A stretch of 64,000 bases of DNA, from assembly GCA_937863225.1 (NCBI GenBank), contig CALMEI010000044.1, forward strand, positions 30,116 to 94,115. The letters are read 5' to 3'. This document shows positions 49,507-58,742 of this stretch, one piece after another (the first letter of the stretch is position 1; each line of letters begins with the position of its first letter). The notes beneath the pieces are model-generated. The model had not been told where the DNA came from, did not search any database, and saw nothing but the letters and a program-made list of their open reading frames with translations. The stretch comes from an uncultured Polaromonas sp. GTDB taxonomy: Bacteria > Pseudomonadota > Gammaproteobacteria > Burkholderiales > Burkholderiaceae_C. Made by a program: the position numbers and the translations under genes.

Positions 49507-50757
49507 TTAACTTTGTCTAGGTAGGCGTAGTGGTGCACTGGCTTGAGGGTTGGATTCAACCCAACGTCGCACACGTTCGGCATCACCTAAACGACTGAAT
49601 TTACCAGCCGAATCAAGGAAAACCATGATCAACTTGCGACCTGCAATTTTGGTCTGCATGATTAAGCAACGCCCAGCTTCTGATATGTAACCCGTTTTTT
49701 GTAAACCAATGTCCCAGTCGGGGTTCTTGGTTAATCTATTCGTGTTATTGAACTGTAATGTTTTTTCACCCACTGCAACTTCATAGCCTGGGGAAATGGA
49801 GTAATTACGCAATACAGCATCTTGGTAAACAGCACTGGCCAGCAAAGCTAAGTCATGCGCACTGGACTGATTTTTACTGGACAAGCCAGTAGGTTCAACA
49901 AATATGGTGTCTCGCATTCCAAGGGATTTTGCTTTTGCATTCATTAGTCGAACAAAGTCATTGAGCCCATTGGGATATGTGCGTCCAAGTGCATTCGCTG
50001 CGCGATTCTCGCTGGACATCAACGCCAAATGCAACATTTCACCTCGCGTTAAACTTGTTCCGACAACCAATCTGGAGCGGCTACCTTTTTCAGTGTCCAC
50101 ATCGTCTTGTGTGATTGTGATGATTTCATTTAATGGTAAACGTGCATCTTGAACAATCAGACCAGTCATTAATTTTGTCAGTGAGGCAATGGGTAATACT
50201 GCTGAATCATTCTTACTGAATAAGACTTCCTTGGTATCTTGATCAACCACCAGTGCTACGCCTGATTTCAGTTCAAGTGCATCCTGTGTTTGATGTAAAC
50301 CGGCCAGCTCACCAAAAGAAGGTTTTGGCTGTACGACTGGCGCTGGAGCCAATATGATTGCTCTGCGTTTTGCAGCAATCAACGCTTTACCTTTTAAAGG
50401 TCTGCCTTTCGCATCTTTAAGCAAACGCGGATGAATGAAAACGCGATTACCTTTCACACGTACTGACAATTTGTCGTTAGCTTTGGTGCGACCGATTAAA
50501 GTCAACTTTCCATGCTTTGATTGATTTGACTTGGCGTAAATTTTCGAATTTTTTGCGCCTTTAAACTTCGCACCAACTTTAATGTGAGCCGAAACATCTT
50601 TTCTAGCATGAGGCTTAGTCTGTTTGGCATAACTGAGTGTTGGCGCAGAGAAGACCAAGGCCAGTGTCGCAATGAAAGCAAACTTTACCAACAAACTAGA
50701 GGAAAAACGCAGGGGATGCCTTGTACTGAACGTCATTCCAGTTAGTGCAGTAGTCAT
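49507..50757 (-). CDS. pbpG: D-alanyl-D-alanine endopeptidase PBP7
   Basis: Periplasmic low-molecular-weight penicillin-binding protein that cuts peptidoglycan cross-links. The signal peptide spans about residues 21-44. A basic Ala/Lys-rich stretch (45-135) precedes the peptidase domain: SLTK (192-195), SEN (249-251) and KTG (354-356). The 416-residue length exceeds E. coli PbpG (about 310) because of that basic stretch. GGAG precedes the ATG. Confidence 0.93.
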   Translation of the reverse strand: MTTALTGMTFSTRHPLRFSSSLLVKFAFIATLALVFSAPTLSYAKQTKPHARKDVSAHIKVGAKFKGAKNSKIYAKSNQSKHGKLTLIGRTKANDKLSVRVKGNRVFIHPRLLKDAKGRPLKGKALIAAKRRAIILAPAPVVQPKPSFGELAGLHQTQDALELKSGVALVVDQDTKEVLFSKNDSAVLPIASLTKLMTGLIVQDARLPLNEIITITQDDVDTEKGSRSRLVVGTSLTRGEMLHLALMSSENRAANALGRTYPNGLNDFVRLMNAKAKSLGMRDTIFVEPTGLSSKNQSSAHDLALLASAVYQDAVLRNYSISPGYEVAVGEKTLQFNNTNRLTKNPDWDIGLQKTGYISEAGRCLIMQTKIAGRKLIMVFLDSAGKFSRLGDAERVRRWVESNPQASAPLRLPRQS

Positions 50758-50800
50758 TGATTACATCTCCAAGTTTTGCAGTGCATAGAGTGTACTCTGT

Positions 50801-50831
50801 AAAAATAGCAAGTCATATCAAAGACTTGCTA
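50801..50831 (-). terminator. Terminator of leuA
   Basis: On the - strand, stem TAGCAAGTC/GACTTGCTA (9 bp, 8-nt loop) is followed by five T. It lies 40 nt after the leuA stop. Confidence 0.8.
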
Positions 50832-50870
50832 TATTTTGTTAATTTACCACAAAATTAATTAGGGATTACC

Positions 50871-52412
50871 CTAGCCTTGTGCGGCAACTCGATCCGATTT
50901 ACTCTGTAACTTGTTGAGTGCGCTCAGGTACGCTTTGGCAGAAGCAACCACAATATCTGGGTCGGCACCAACGCCATTGACCACACGCCCACTGTTTTGT
51001 AAACGCACTGTCACTTCTCCCTGACTTTCGGTTGATCCGCTTATCGCGTTGACCGAGTAAAGCACCATCTCAGCACCACTTTGTGCATGTGTCTCGATGG
51101 CCTTCAGAGACGCATCTACTGGACCATTTCCGGTTGAAGTACCTGTGACTTCTTTGCCGTTTACTGTGAACACTATCTTGGCTTGTGGAAGCTCCCCAGT
51201 CTCCGAGTGTTGAGATAAAGATACAAAACTATACTGTTCTAGCTCGTGGGAAATACTTTCGTCAGATACCAAGGACAAAATATCTTCATCAAAAATTTCA
51301 CTTTTGCGATCAGCCAATTCTTTAAATTTGGCGAATGCAGAATTGATATCCGATTCAGACTCCAACTGCACACCTAAATCTTGCAAGCGTTGTTTGAAGG
51401 CATTGCGCCCACTCAACTTACCTAAAACAATTTTATTGGCAGTCCAACCCACATCTTCAGCCCGCATGATTTCATAGGTGTCACGTGCTTTGAGTACGCC
51501 ATCTTGGTGAATACCACTGGCATGTGCGAATGCATTCGCACCAACTACTGCTTTATTTGGTTGCACAACAAACCCAGTGGTCTGGCTCACCATGCGACTG
51601 GCTGCGACAATGTGAACGGGGTCAATGTTCATGTTTAACCCAAAGTAATCTTTGCGAGTTCGAACCGCCATCACGATTTCTTCAAGAGAGCAATTTCCAG
51701 CTCGTTCGCCTAGGCCATTGATGGTGCATTCCACCTGGCGCGCGCCACCAATCTTGACACCCGCTAAGGAATTGGCAACGGCCATACCTAAATCATTGTG
51801 GCAATGAACAGACCAGATGGCTTTATCACTGTTCGGAATTCGATCACGCAAAGTTTTAATGAAATTGCCATAGAGTTCAGGTACAGCGTATCCCACAGTA
51901 TCCGGTACATTGATGGTCGTAGCCCCTTCGGTGATGACTGCTTCGAGCACACGACACAAAAAATCCATATCGCTGCGGTAGCCGTCTTCTGGACTGAATT
52001 CAATATCGCCAATTAAATTACGTGCAAATCGCACGGATTGTTTGGCTTGTTCAAGAACTTCCTCTGGCGACATACGCAACTTCTTCTCCATATGCAATGG
52101 CGATGTGGCGATAAATGTATGAATACGTGCCCGATTGGCTCCTTTTAATGCCTCGGCAGCACGCGAAATATCTCGGTCATTGGCACGCGATAAGCTGCAA
52201 ATCGTTGAATCTTTGATGTTGTTGGCGATTAACTGCACCGCATCAAAGTCACCATTGGAACTTGCTGCAAATCCAGCTTCAATGACATCAACTTTCAAGC
52301 GTTCTAATTGACGTGCAATGCGAAGTTTTTCGTCTTTATTCATCGATGCACCAGGCGATTGCTCTCCATCGCGCAATGTTGTGTCAAATATGATGAGTTG
52401 ATCATTTGCCAT
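50871..52412 (-). CDS. leuA: 2-isopropylmalate synthase
   Basis: First committed enzyme of leucine biosynthesis: acetyl-CoA plus 2-ketoisovalerate. The TIM-barrel domain begins [18 protein letters not shown], with [16 protein letters not shown] and [18 protein letters not shown] as metal and substrate motifs. The C-terminal LeuA dimer/allosteric domain (about 390-500) allows leucine feedback inhibition. 513 residues; AAGGA precedes the ATG. A terminator and Leu-rich leader peptide lie directly upstream, which suggests attenuation. leuCDB are not in the window. Confidence 0.97.
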   Translation of the reverse strand: MANDQLIIFDTTLRDGEQSPGASMNKDEKLRIARQLERLKVDVIEAGFAASSNGDFDAVQLIANNIKDSTICSLSRANDRDISRAAEALKGANRARIHTFIATSPLHMEKKLRMSPEEVLEQAKQSVRFARNLIGDIEFSPEDGYRSDMDFLCRVLEAVITEGATTINVPDTVGYAVPELYGNFIKTLRDRIPNSDKAIWSVHCHNDLGMAVANSLAGVKIGGARQVECTINGLGERAGNCSLEEIVMAVRTRKDYFGLNMNIDPVHIVAASRMVSQTTGFVVQPNKAVVGANAFAHASGIHQDGVLKARDTYEIMRAEDVGWTANKIVLGKLSGRNAFKQRLQDLGVQLESESDINSAFAKFKELADRKSEIFDEDILSLVSDESISHELEQYSFVSLSQHSETGELPQAKIVFTVNGKEVTGTSTGNGPVDASLKAIETHAQSGAEMVLYSVNAISGSTESQGEVTVRLQNSGRVVNGVGADPDIVVASAKAYLSALNKLQSKSDRVAAQG

Positions 52413-52463
52413 TTTGTAGTCCTTGTTTAAAATAACGCTGAAATGTCGAGTTATATAGTACAG

Positions 52464-52501
52464 AAAATAAAAAAGCCCGTTGCATTTTGCTAACGGGCTT
52501 T
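52464..52501 (-). terminator. Terminator/attenuator between leader peptide and leuA
   Basis: On the - strand, stem AAAGCCCGTT/AACGGGCTTT is followed by a T-rich tract. It starts 23 nt after the leader peptide stop and lies about 52 nt before the leuA ATG. It can end the lpxH transcript as well as act as the leuA attenuator. Confidence 0.85.
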
Positions 52502-52523
52502 GATGGAAAGTGTTACGCGAGCG

Positions 52524-52589
52524 CTACTTATCCTGCCCAAAAATTGTAAGCAGTAGAGGTAGCAACAGAGCAAGCGAAATTTTTTTCAT
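52524..52589 (-). CDS. leuL: Putative leucine-rich leader peptide of leuA
   Basis: A 21-codon frame starting MKKIS, with seven Leu codons (CTT, CTG, TTG, CTA, CTA, CTG, CTT) within nine positions (residues 6-14: LALLLPLLL), ending at TAG. The ATG begins 6 nt after an extended -10 box, so the mRNA may be nearly leaderless; there is no ribosome site. A terminator and leuA follow. This is the arrangement of a classical leucine attenuator. The alternative is a small hydrophobic membrane peptide. Confidence 0.6.
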   Translation of the reverse strand: MKKISLALLLPLLLTIFGQDK

Positions 52590-52595
52590 GAATCA

Positions 52596-52625
52596 ACTAT
52601 AGCACAAAAATTTATTGCCAAGCAA
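52596..52625 (-). promoter_or_regulatory. Probable promoter of leader peptide and leuA
   Basis: On the - strand, the extended -10 TGCTATAGT lies at 52604-52596 and TTGCTT at 52625-52620 serves as -35 with an 18-bp spacer, overlapping the lpxH 3' end. It would start transcription at or next to the leader peptide ATG. Confidence 0.6.
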
Positions 52626-53436
52626 TTCTTTTGAATTCTTGGTTTTGCCAACGAAGTATTTCAGCTTTTTTGCATGGTTTATCCATATCCCAATCCGACA
52701 ATACGATGCGCAATAAATTCGTTTTCTGATGGGTCAGAGCAGTGTGGTTTTGCGGTCTATGGGTATGCCCATGAATGAGAGTTTTGGCTTGCGCTGCAAT
52801 CAGCCATGCTGCGGCAGCAGATTCATCAACATCAAATTGGTAAGAATTATGTGCTGCTACGCCATCAATCAGGTGATGTTGCTCACTTTGTAATCGCATA
52901 TGCCGCGCTAATTCTCTACGTACTTCAATAGGTTTTGACAGTTGCTCATCAATCCATTCAGGGCGTCTTACCACTTGGCGATAGTTCAGATATTGCGTGT
53001 CGGTCAAACACAATTGATCCCCGTGACTCAAAAGTGTACGCTGGCCTTGAAAGAGGAGGACTGTAGGATCGCTCAAGAGCGTTGCATTGCAAAGCAACAT
53101 CAGTCGATGACCAATCAGAAAATCCCGATTACCGTGCATCACGTATAAATCTAATCGTTGTCCAACAGCTTGCAATATCAGTGCACATTGTTCTTCAAAG
53201 TTGATATCTGTTGACTGCGCACTGATATCAGAACGAACAACATCGTCACCAATCCACGCTTCAAATAAATCACCTAAGATGAATACAGCGCTAGCAGTGG
53301 TACTTTCCATGTAGCGCTGCCATGCCAAAAATGTTTTTGGCTGTGTTTCACTCAGATGCAAATCCGAAATAAATTCAACCGTTTCCCAATTTGCAGGAGC
53401 TATCAGCTCAACCAATTTGGGAGGGGTAGAGTTCAT
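52612..53436 (-). CDS. lpxH: UDP-2,3-diacylglucosamine diphosphatase
   Basis: Lipid A biosynthesis enzyme that makes lipid X from UDP-2,3-diacylglucosamine. The calcineurin-like metal motifs are in order: ISDLHL, GDLFEAWIGDD, MHGNRDFLIG, LSHGDQL and IHGHTHRP. 274 residues. It lies 12 bp after ppiB in a run with two cyclophilins and two envelope genes. Confidence 0.95.
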   Translation of the reverse strand: MNSTPPKLVELIAPANWETVEFISDLHLSETQPKTFLAWQRYMESTTASAVFILGDLFEAWIGDDVVRSDISAQSTDINFEEQCALILQAVGQRLDLYVMHGNRDFLIGHRLMLLCNATLLSDPTVLLFQGQRTLLSHGDQLCLTDTQYLNYRQVVRRPEWIDEQLSKPIEVRRELARHMRLQSEQHHLIDGVAAHNSYQFDVDESAAAAWLIAAQAKTLIHGHTHRPQNHTALTHQKTNLLRIVLSDWDMDKPCKKAEILRWQNQEFKRIAWQ

Positions 53437-53448
53437 GCAGTGCAGAAA

Positions 53449-53955
53449 TTAAAGGGCAACTGCTTTGGCAATGACAACATCATCTTTCGGTACATCATCA
53501 TGAAACCCTTTGCGTCCTGTGGCAACCGTTTTGATTTTGTCAACAACTTCGGTACCGGCAATAACTTTTCCAAATACCGCGTATCCCCAACCAGAAGCAG
53601 TAGGCGCAGTGTGATTCAAAAATCCATTGTCAGCAACATTTATGAAAAATTGTGCAGTGGCTGAGTGTGGGTCACCAGTTCTAGCCATGGCAACTGTGTA
53701 GTTTGAATTCTTCAATCCGTTATTGGCTTCGTTATTGATGGGGGCGGCGCATGACTTTTGTGTCATGCCAGGCTCAAACCCACCACCCTGAATCATGAAA
53801 CCTGGGATCACGCGGTGAAAAACGGTGTTGTTGTAATGTCCTTGGTTCACATAATTCAAAAAATTGGCAACAGATTTTGGTGCCTTGTCTTGATCAAGTT
53901 CCAGGGTGATGACACCGTAGCCTGTGATGTGAAGTTCGACTTGTGGATTGCTCAT
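53449..53955 (-). CDS. ppiB: Peptidyl-prolyl cis-trans isomerase, cytoplasmic cyclophilin
   Basis: Cyclophilin of 168 residues without a signal peptide. [23 protein letters not shown] holds the catalytic Arg and [26 protein letters not shown] and [17 protein letters not shown] follow. AAAGG precedes the ATG. Paired with the exported paralogue directly upstream. Confidence 0.95.
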   Translation of the reverse strand: MSNPQVELHITGYGVITLELDQDKAPKSVANFLNYVNQGHYNNTVFHRVIPGFMIQGGGFEPGMTQKSCAAPINNEANNGLKNSNYTVAMARTGDPHSATAQFFINVADNGFLNHTAPTASGWGYAVFGKVIAGTEVVDKIKTVATGRKGFHDDVPKDDVVIAKAVAL

Positions 53956-54018
53956 GGAGTGGCCTTTAAGTTAATTAAAAAAATGTTGATTTGCAAAGTA
54001 AATGATTACACGGATGTG

Positions 54019-54732
54019 TTATTTGACAACGATTGCTGATTGGATCACAACAGGTGTTTTAGGTACATCGCTTGGAAATGGACCACCAGCACCCGTCTGT
54101 ACTGATTTCATTTTCACGATCACGTCCATGCCCTCAACCACTTTACCAAAAACGGTATAACCAAATAATTGAGGTGAGGATACCAATTGGTTGCGCGGTA
54201 CATTTTTATATGTTTTGTTTTGGTATTCAAAAACGGGAACAGGGTCACCTGGTGGTATCGGCGTAGGATCTAAAAAAGCATTGTCTTTCACGTTGATAAA
54301 GAATTGCGCAGTAGCAGATTGCGGGTCATTTGTCCGCGCCATTGCCAGTGTACCAACCACATTTTTTAAACCACCTTTTGCAATGGCATCTTGACCTTCG
54401 TGCGCAACGGGTGGACGTGTTTTTTTCTCTGTGTAGTTGGTGTCAAATCCGCCACCTTGCACCATAAAGTTATCGATGATACGGTGAAAAACAGTGCCAT
54501 CGTAGTGCTTGTCATTCACGTACTGTAAGAAATTAGCCACTGTTTTAGGTGTTTTTGCAGGGTACAACTCAACAGTGAATGCGCCGATATTGGTTTTGAA
54601 TTGCACCCGTGGCAGAGTTTCTGCTTGCACATTTGCAGTGATGAACACAGCAGAAATAAATGCAACACATGTAAAACCAGGTTTAAATAAAATTCTAGTC
54701 GATGAAAACTTTGCAAACCAAGTCGCAGACAT
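54019..54732 (-). CDS. ppiA: Peptidyl-prolyl cis-trans isomerase, exported cyclophilin
   Basis: Periplasmic cyclophilin of 237 residues. A signal peptide (about 15-37, FKPGFTCVAFISAVFITANVQA) precedes the domain: [41 protein letters not shown], then an insert with PPGDPVPVFEYQNKTYKNVP before LFGYTVFGKVVEG. AAGGAG precedes the ATG, which overlaps the transpeptidase stop by one base (TAATG), so the two are coupled. Confidence 0.94.
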   Translation of the reverse strand: MSATWFAKFSSTRILFKPGFTCVAFISAVFITANVQAETLPRVQFKTNIGAFTVELYPAKTPKTVANFLQYVNDKHYDGTVFHRIIDNFMVQGGGFDTNYTEKKTRPPVAHEGQDAIAKGGLKNVVGTLAMARTNDPQSATAQFFINVKDNAFLDPTPIPPGDPVPVFEYQNKTYKNVPRNQLVSSPQLFGYTVFGKVVEGMDVIVKMKSVQTGAGGPFPSDVPKTPVVIQSAIVVK

Positions 54733-55970
54733 TAAATAACTCCTTCAAAAAATATTTTCCAAGATTTGCCTTCGCGCGTCCAATATTGACGTTTCGTTTT
54801 CCCTGATTTCGCTTTTTCTGCCAACTCATCAAATGTCACAACCATGGTGTCTGCTTTATCAACCCAACGAATCATTGATAATTCGGAAAGGGAGATACGG
54901 CGCCCCTTATTTTTAGCAACTTCTTCACCCAAAATGCTGGCCCATTGAACGAGGTTTTTATCGTAACTGCTAAAGTCTTTCGAATAAAACCCCATTAATT
55001 TATCAAAATCGGCGCTGGACTTGGCCAATCGCCAATTTTGCAAAGATTCAACAAATTGCACTTCCTCTGGCTTTTGCCCAGTCTTTTGAACCCATTCTAG
55101 TTTTTCAGAAATAACCACAGGTGTGGTACGAATACTGACTTCTCTCAGTAAGTAGTTTAAATCTGGGTTGGCCAGTACAACACAACCATCTGAGGCTTTC
55201 GGTGCACGAGAGAACTGATTTGAAGGTGTTCCGTGAAGCCAAATACCGCTGCCAGTCTTGCCTCGGCGCGTATCAAGTGGGTTGGGGTAGTTGATGGGCA
55301 ATGCACCGGTTCCATAGAGGTCTTTCAGTGACTTGGGATTGAGACTGCTGGTGATGAAGTAAACACCAAGCGGTGTGCGTTGGTCGCCTTCAAGTGATTT
55401 TTCAACGCCTAATTTCCCTACTGAAATGTAAAAGTCAGCAATCAGCCGCATTTGAGAATTGTCATTCTTGAACAAATACAAACGCGATCGAGATGTATCA
55501 ACTGCGATGGCGTGCTTGTTGCGCTTGGATAAAGTCAAAAATTGTGAGGGAAAGCTTTCGGCTGGAGGACGCTCCTTTAAGGCTTTGATGCGTTGCAGTG
55601 ATTCTTCGCGCAAATCGTTAAGCTCGGGCGTGGAAGTATTCGGAATGTCTCCTAATTTTTGCACTGGCCTGATTTGGCTACTCAGTAAATCGCCGTGTAC
55701 CAAATGCGCCAATTGAAAATTTGGGTAAGTCTTAACCAATCTTTCAGCCGCCACCAATGCCTGACGGGTCTTGCCTGCGCCAATCAGTGAATAAATATAG
55801 ATGAGCTGCGCTTCTGCCTGTGAATCGTGTCTTATGTGGGACAGGTTTGCTGCTGTATTGCTAATACCTTGCTGCAGATCTTTTGCAATAGAGATGGATG
55901 AAAAGCAAAGCAAGACACCGATCAGCAAGATTGAAAGTAGAGCGTCAAATCTGTACAACAATCTGCCCAA
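54732..55970 (-). CDS. L,D-transpeptidase (YkuD) with C-terminal NTF2-like domain
   Basis: Envelope enzyme that forms 3-3 cross-links or anchors proteins to peptidoglycan. An N-terminal membrane/export segment is followed by a short TPR-like region and the YkuD domain with HGTPSNQFSRAPKASDGCVVL, giving catalytic His and Cys. The last about 105 residues form an NTF2/SnoaL-like domain also found in the neighbouring TPR protein. I choose the TTG at 55970, which has GGAG 7 nt upstream; a TTG at 56018 lies against a terminator and lacks a site. 412 residues. Confidence 0.88.
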   Translation of the reverse strand: MGRLLYRFDALLSILLIGVLLCFSSISIAKDLQQGISNTAANLSHIRHDSQAEAQLIYIYSLIGAGKTRQALVAAERLVKTYPNFQLAHLVHGDLLSSQIRPVQKLGDIPNTSTPELNDLREESLQRIKALKERPPAESFPSQFLTLSKRNKHAIAVDTSRSRLYLFKNDNSQMRLIADFYISVGKLGVEKSLEGDQRTPLGVYFITSSLNPKSLKDLYGTGALPINYPNPLDTRRGKTGSGIWLHGTPSNQFSRAPKASDGCVVLANPDLNYLLREVSIRTTPVVISEKLEWVQKTGQKPEEVQFVESLQNWRLAKSSADFDKLMGFYSKDFSSYDKNLVQWASILGEEVAKNKGRRISLSELSMIRWVDKADTMVVTFDELAEKAKSGKTKRQYWTREGKSWKIFFEGVI

Positions 55971-56026
55971 GTGAAAACTCCGAGTTAAGTAGCAAATAAA
56001 GGTATTAAGAAAGCTCAAAAATACAA

Positions 56027-56047
56027 AAAGACCCCAGCGGGGTCTTT
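56027..56047 (-). terminator. Terminator between TPR gene and L,D-transpeptidase gene
   Basis: On the - strand, stem AAAGACCCC/GGGGTCTTT has a 3-nt loop and continues TTG. It follows the TPR gene and may limit read-through into the transpeptidase gene. Confidence 0.8.
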
Positions 56048-56093
56048 CTTGTTTGAAACTGAAACAGATTATAGGGGAATCGTCTCGCGCAAA

Positions 56094-57122
56094 TCAACCG
56101 CCGGTGACTTCTTTAACGATGTACCATTTTTGACCCGCTTTAGCGAGTGTTAAAGTTTTTGTGCTCGAAGTTGAAAGCGAGTCGGCGTCATAAGCCTGAC
56201 GAAACTTTGCTGTAGCTGTGTCGCCATTGATGTTGGCTTTTAAATTGCTGATCTTGACACTGATGTGTGACTTGCCAACGATGCGGTCACGACGTTCTTC
56301 TTCCCATGCCTTGCGTGACAGGCCTTTTGGTGGTTCAAAGCTTTTCCCGTATGCAGCCAAATAATTTTTCATGTCTTTGCTGGCCCAAGCTTTGGCCCAC
56401 GCCTGAACCGCTTGTTCAATTTGTTCGGCAGAATCTTGGTTGCTGTTGGCAGCCACTGGGGCAGTGTTTGCTGCGGGTGCTTTGGCTGCAGGCGCTGTAG
56501 CAGGCGCTGTGACAGGATTGGTGACAGCTGCAACCACTGGCGCAGCGGGTGCCACAGTCGCTGGTGCTTTGGCAACGTTCGGGTTTTGACCTTTCGCAGT
56601 TGGCGAGAATAATTCGCGAATCAATGACAACTTAGGTTGTATGGTGTTGCTCGCACCGCCCATTTGCAGCGCTTTGGTGTATGCCTGGCTTGCCAAATTG
56701 GCATAAATGTCACCTAGGTTTTCATGTGCGGTCGAATAACTTGGGTTGGTTCGAATGGCCATTTCCAATGCGGCACGCGCTTTGTCGTATTGACCTTGAC
56801 TTGCATGAAGAACAGCCAAGTTGTTGTAAGGCTCTGGCAGCTCTGGGTAATCATCAATGAGCTTAGTAAACGTGCTGATGGCATCGTTGGGTTTGCCCAT
56901 TTCGGTTTGAATAACGCCTTTTAAAAACCGCATTTGCGCATCGCGTGGTTTGCTGCTAAGAGACTGCTCAACTTTGGCCAGCGCCTGTGCTTGTTTGCCA
57001 GACTTTAGCAGTTGGTTGACTTCATCAATGTCGTTGCTTTGCGCATGAGCTGAAAACAATGCAGTTGACAATGCCAATATGCATGTCAAAAGACTAAATT
57101 GAAAATTTTGAGAGCGACGCAT
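56094..57122 (-). CDS. Exported TPR protein with C-terminal NTF2-like domain
   Basis: A 342-residue exported protein. The ATG at 57122 has GGAGA upstream and begins a signal peptide (MRRSQNFQFSLLTCILALSTALFSAHA); a longer frame from 57149 would hide it. Three or four TPR units (about 30-150: AMRFLKGVIQTEMGKPNDAISTFTKL type, PEPYNNLAVLHASQGQYDKARAALE, STAHENLGDIYANLASQAYTKAL) are followed by an Ala/Pro/Val-rich linker (about 175-225) and an NTF2-like domain (AVQAWAKAWASKDMKNYLAAYG). The exact role is unknown; its neighbour suggests peptidoglycan work. Confidence 0.85.
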   Translation of the reverse strand: MRRSQNFQFSLLTCILALSTALFSAHAQSNDIDEVNQLLKSGKQAQALAKVEQSLSSKPRDAQMRFLKGVIQTEMGKPNDAISTFTKLIDDYPELPEPYNNLAVLHASQGQYDKARAALEMAIRTNPSYSTAHENLGDIYANLASQAYTKALQMGGASNTIQPKLSLIRELFSPTAKGQNPNVAKAPATVAPAAPVVAAVTNPVTAPATAPAAKAPAANTAPVAANSNQDSAEQIEQAVQAWAKAWASKDMKNYLAAYGKSFEPPKGLSRKAWEEERRDRIVGKSHISVKISNLKANINGDTATAKFRQAYDADSLSTSSTKTLTLAKAGQKWYIVKEVTGG

Positions 57123-57235
57123 ATGGGGTAATCTCCAGCAATCAAGCAAACGGTTAAACTTATTATCAATTGTAGCTGTTCAAATGCCCGTATGAACAGG
57201 TCTATGACATTTTAACTTTCAGTAAAATCAAACAC

Positions 57236-58615
57236 ATGAGTTTGCGCATCTACAACACCCTGTCTCGAGACATCGAAACTTTTAAAGCGATTGATTCAAA
57301 CCACGTACGCATGTACGTTTGTGGCATGACCATATACGACCTTTGCCACATTGGTCACGCGCGCATGATGATGGCGTTTGATGTGATACAGCGTTGGTTA
57401 AAAGCCAGTGGCTACCAGGTCACATACGTGCGAAATATCACAGATATTGATGACAAAATTATCAAACGCGCTTTGGATCGCAACATCACCATTCGTGCTT
57501 TAACTGATGAGATGATTGCTGCGATGCATGAAGATATTGGTGCCTTGCACATTGAGTTGCCAACCCATGAACCCAGGGCAACAGAATATGTACCGCAAAT
57601 GTTGGATTTGATCGCCAAATTGGAACACAAAGGTTTGGCTTACCAAGCCCCCAGTGGTGATGTGAATTTTTCGGTTCGGCAATTTCCTGGTTATGGCAAA
57701 CTTTCGGGTAAATCAGTGGATGAGCTGCGTGCTGGAGAACGTGTGGCGGTACAAGACGACAAGGCAGATCCTCTTGATTTTGTGTTGTGGAAAGCGGCTA
57801 AGCCTTCAGAGCCAGAAGATGCCAAATGGACCAGCAACTACGGATCTGGCCGACCTGGTTGGCACATTGAATGTTCTGCCATGAGCTGTGCTTTGTTGGG
57901 CGAGACATTTGACATCCACGGTGGTGGTGCAGATTTGCAATTTCCACACCATGAAAATGAAATTGCCCAAAGTGAAGGGGCGAATGGCAAGCCACTGGCG
58001 AATGTTTGGATTCACAATGGATTTGTGCGTGTGGATAACGAAAAAATGTCCAAGAGCTTGGGCAATTTTTTCACGATTCGTGAAGTCTTGGCGAAGTATG
58101 ATCCAGAGACAGTGCGTTACTTCATAGTTCGGGTGCATTACCGAACCGCATTGAACTACAGCGATGCCCATTTGAATGATGCACGGGCAGCTTTGAAGCG
58201 CCTCTATACCGCGCTTGATTTGGTTAAACCCGATAACGTCACAATTGATTGGCTCAACCCTTTTGCCGCTCGATTCAAAGCCGCCATGGACGACGATTTT
58301 GGTACGCCTGAGGCGATTGCCGTGTTGTTTGATTTGGCCGCGCAAGTCAACGTCAGCAAATCGACGCAACTGGCTGGTCTTTTGAAAGCGCTGGGCGCTT
58401 GCTTGGGCTTGCTGCAAAACACACCCAGTTTGTTTTTACAAGCAGGCGCGAAAACGGCGCTTGACGAAGCAACGATTCAAGCTAACATTCAAGCACGAAC
58501 CGCAGCCAAGCAAGCCAAAAACTTTGCTTTGGCAGATGAGATTCGCCAAGCTTTGCTGGCTCAAGGCATTGTGCTCAAAGATTCACCCACCGGCACAACA
58601 TGGGAATCGGTTTGA
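57236..58615 (+). CDS. cysS: Cysteinyl-tRNA synthetase
   Basis: Class I aminoacyl-tRNA synthetase, 459 residues. [17 protein letters not shown] holds the HIGH motif and a zinc Cys. [43 protein letters not shown] and [13 protein letters not shown] (KMSKS) follow, then the DALR anticodon domain. It is divergent from the TPR gene across 113 bp; I could not place the promoters. Confidence 0.97.
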   Translation: MSLRIYNTLSRDIETFKAIDSNHVRMYVCGMTIYDLCHIGHARMMMAFDVIQRWLKASGYQVTYVRNITDIDDKIIKRALDRNITIRALTDEMIAAMHEDIGALHIELPTHEPRATEYVPQMLDLIAKLEHKGLAYQAPSGDVNFSVRQFPGYGKLSGKSVDELRAGERVAVQDDKADPLDFVLWKAAKPSEPEDAKWTSNYGSGRPGWHIECSAMSCALLGETFDIHGGGADLQFPHHENEIAQSEGANGKPLANVWIHNGFVRVDNEKMSKSLGNFFTIREVLAKYDPETVRYFIVRVHYRTALNYSDAHLNDARAALKRLYTALDLVKPDNVTIDWLNPFAARFKAAMDDDFGTPEAIAVLFDLAAQVNVSKSTQLAGLLKALGACLGLLQNTPSLFLQAGAKTALDEATIQANIQARTAAKQAKNFALADEIRQALLAQGIVLKDSPTGTTWESV

Positions 58616-58643
58616 TGTTTTTTGTAAAATGTATGAAAAATAT

Positions 58644-58691
58644 GGCTGTAGGCGGCGTATTTATTGCCTATAGTGCTATTAAAAATATAGC
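58644..58691 (-). repeat. 48-bp palindromic element, copy D (intergenic, reference copy)
   Basis: Read on the - strand: hairpin GCTAT-N7-ATAGC, then TAGGC-N12-GCCTA, ending CAGCC. It sits between cysS and the DNA glycosylase gene. On the + strand it also lies within a 21-codon frame at 58633-58698 whose last part reads AIKNIAN, in the same frame used in hrpA and icmF; there is no ribosome site, so I do not call a gene. Confidence 0.9.
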
Positions 58692-58742
58692 AAATTAAAT
58701 GCATCGGTGTATCAGCGAATGAAGATGAGTATCAGATAGATC

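Noticed and set aside
58633..58698. 21-codon frame over repeat copy D after cysS
   Set aside because: It has no ribosome site and its content is simply the repeat in its open frame. It is useful for the frame comparison but not called as a gene.
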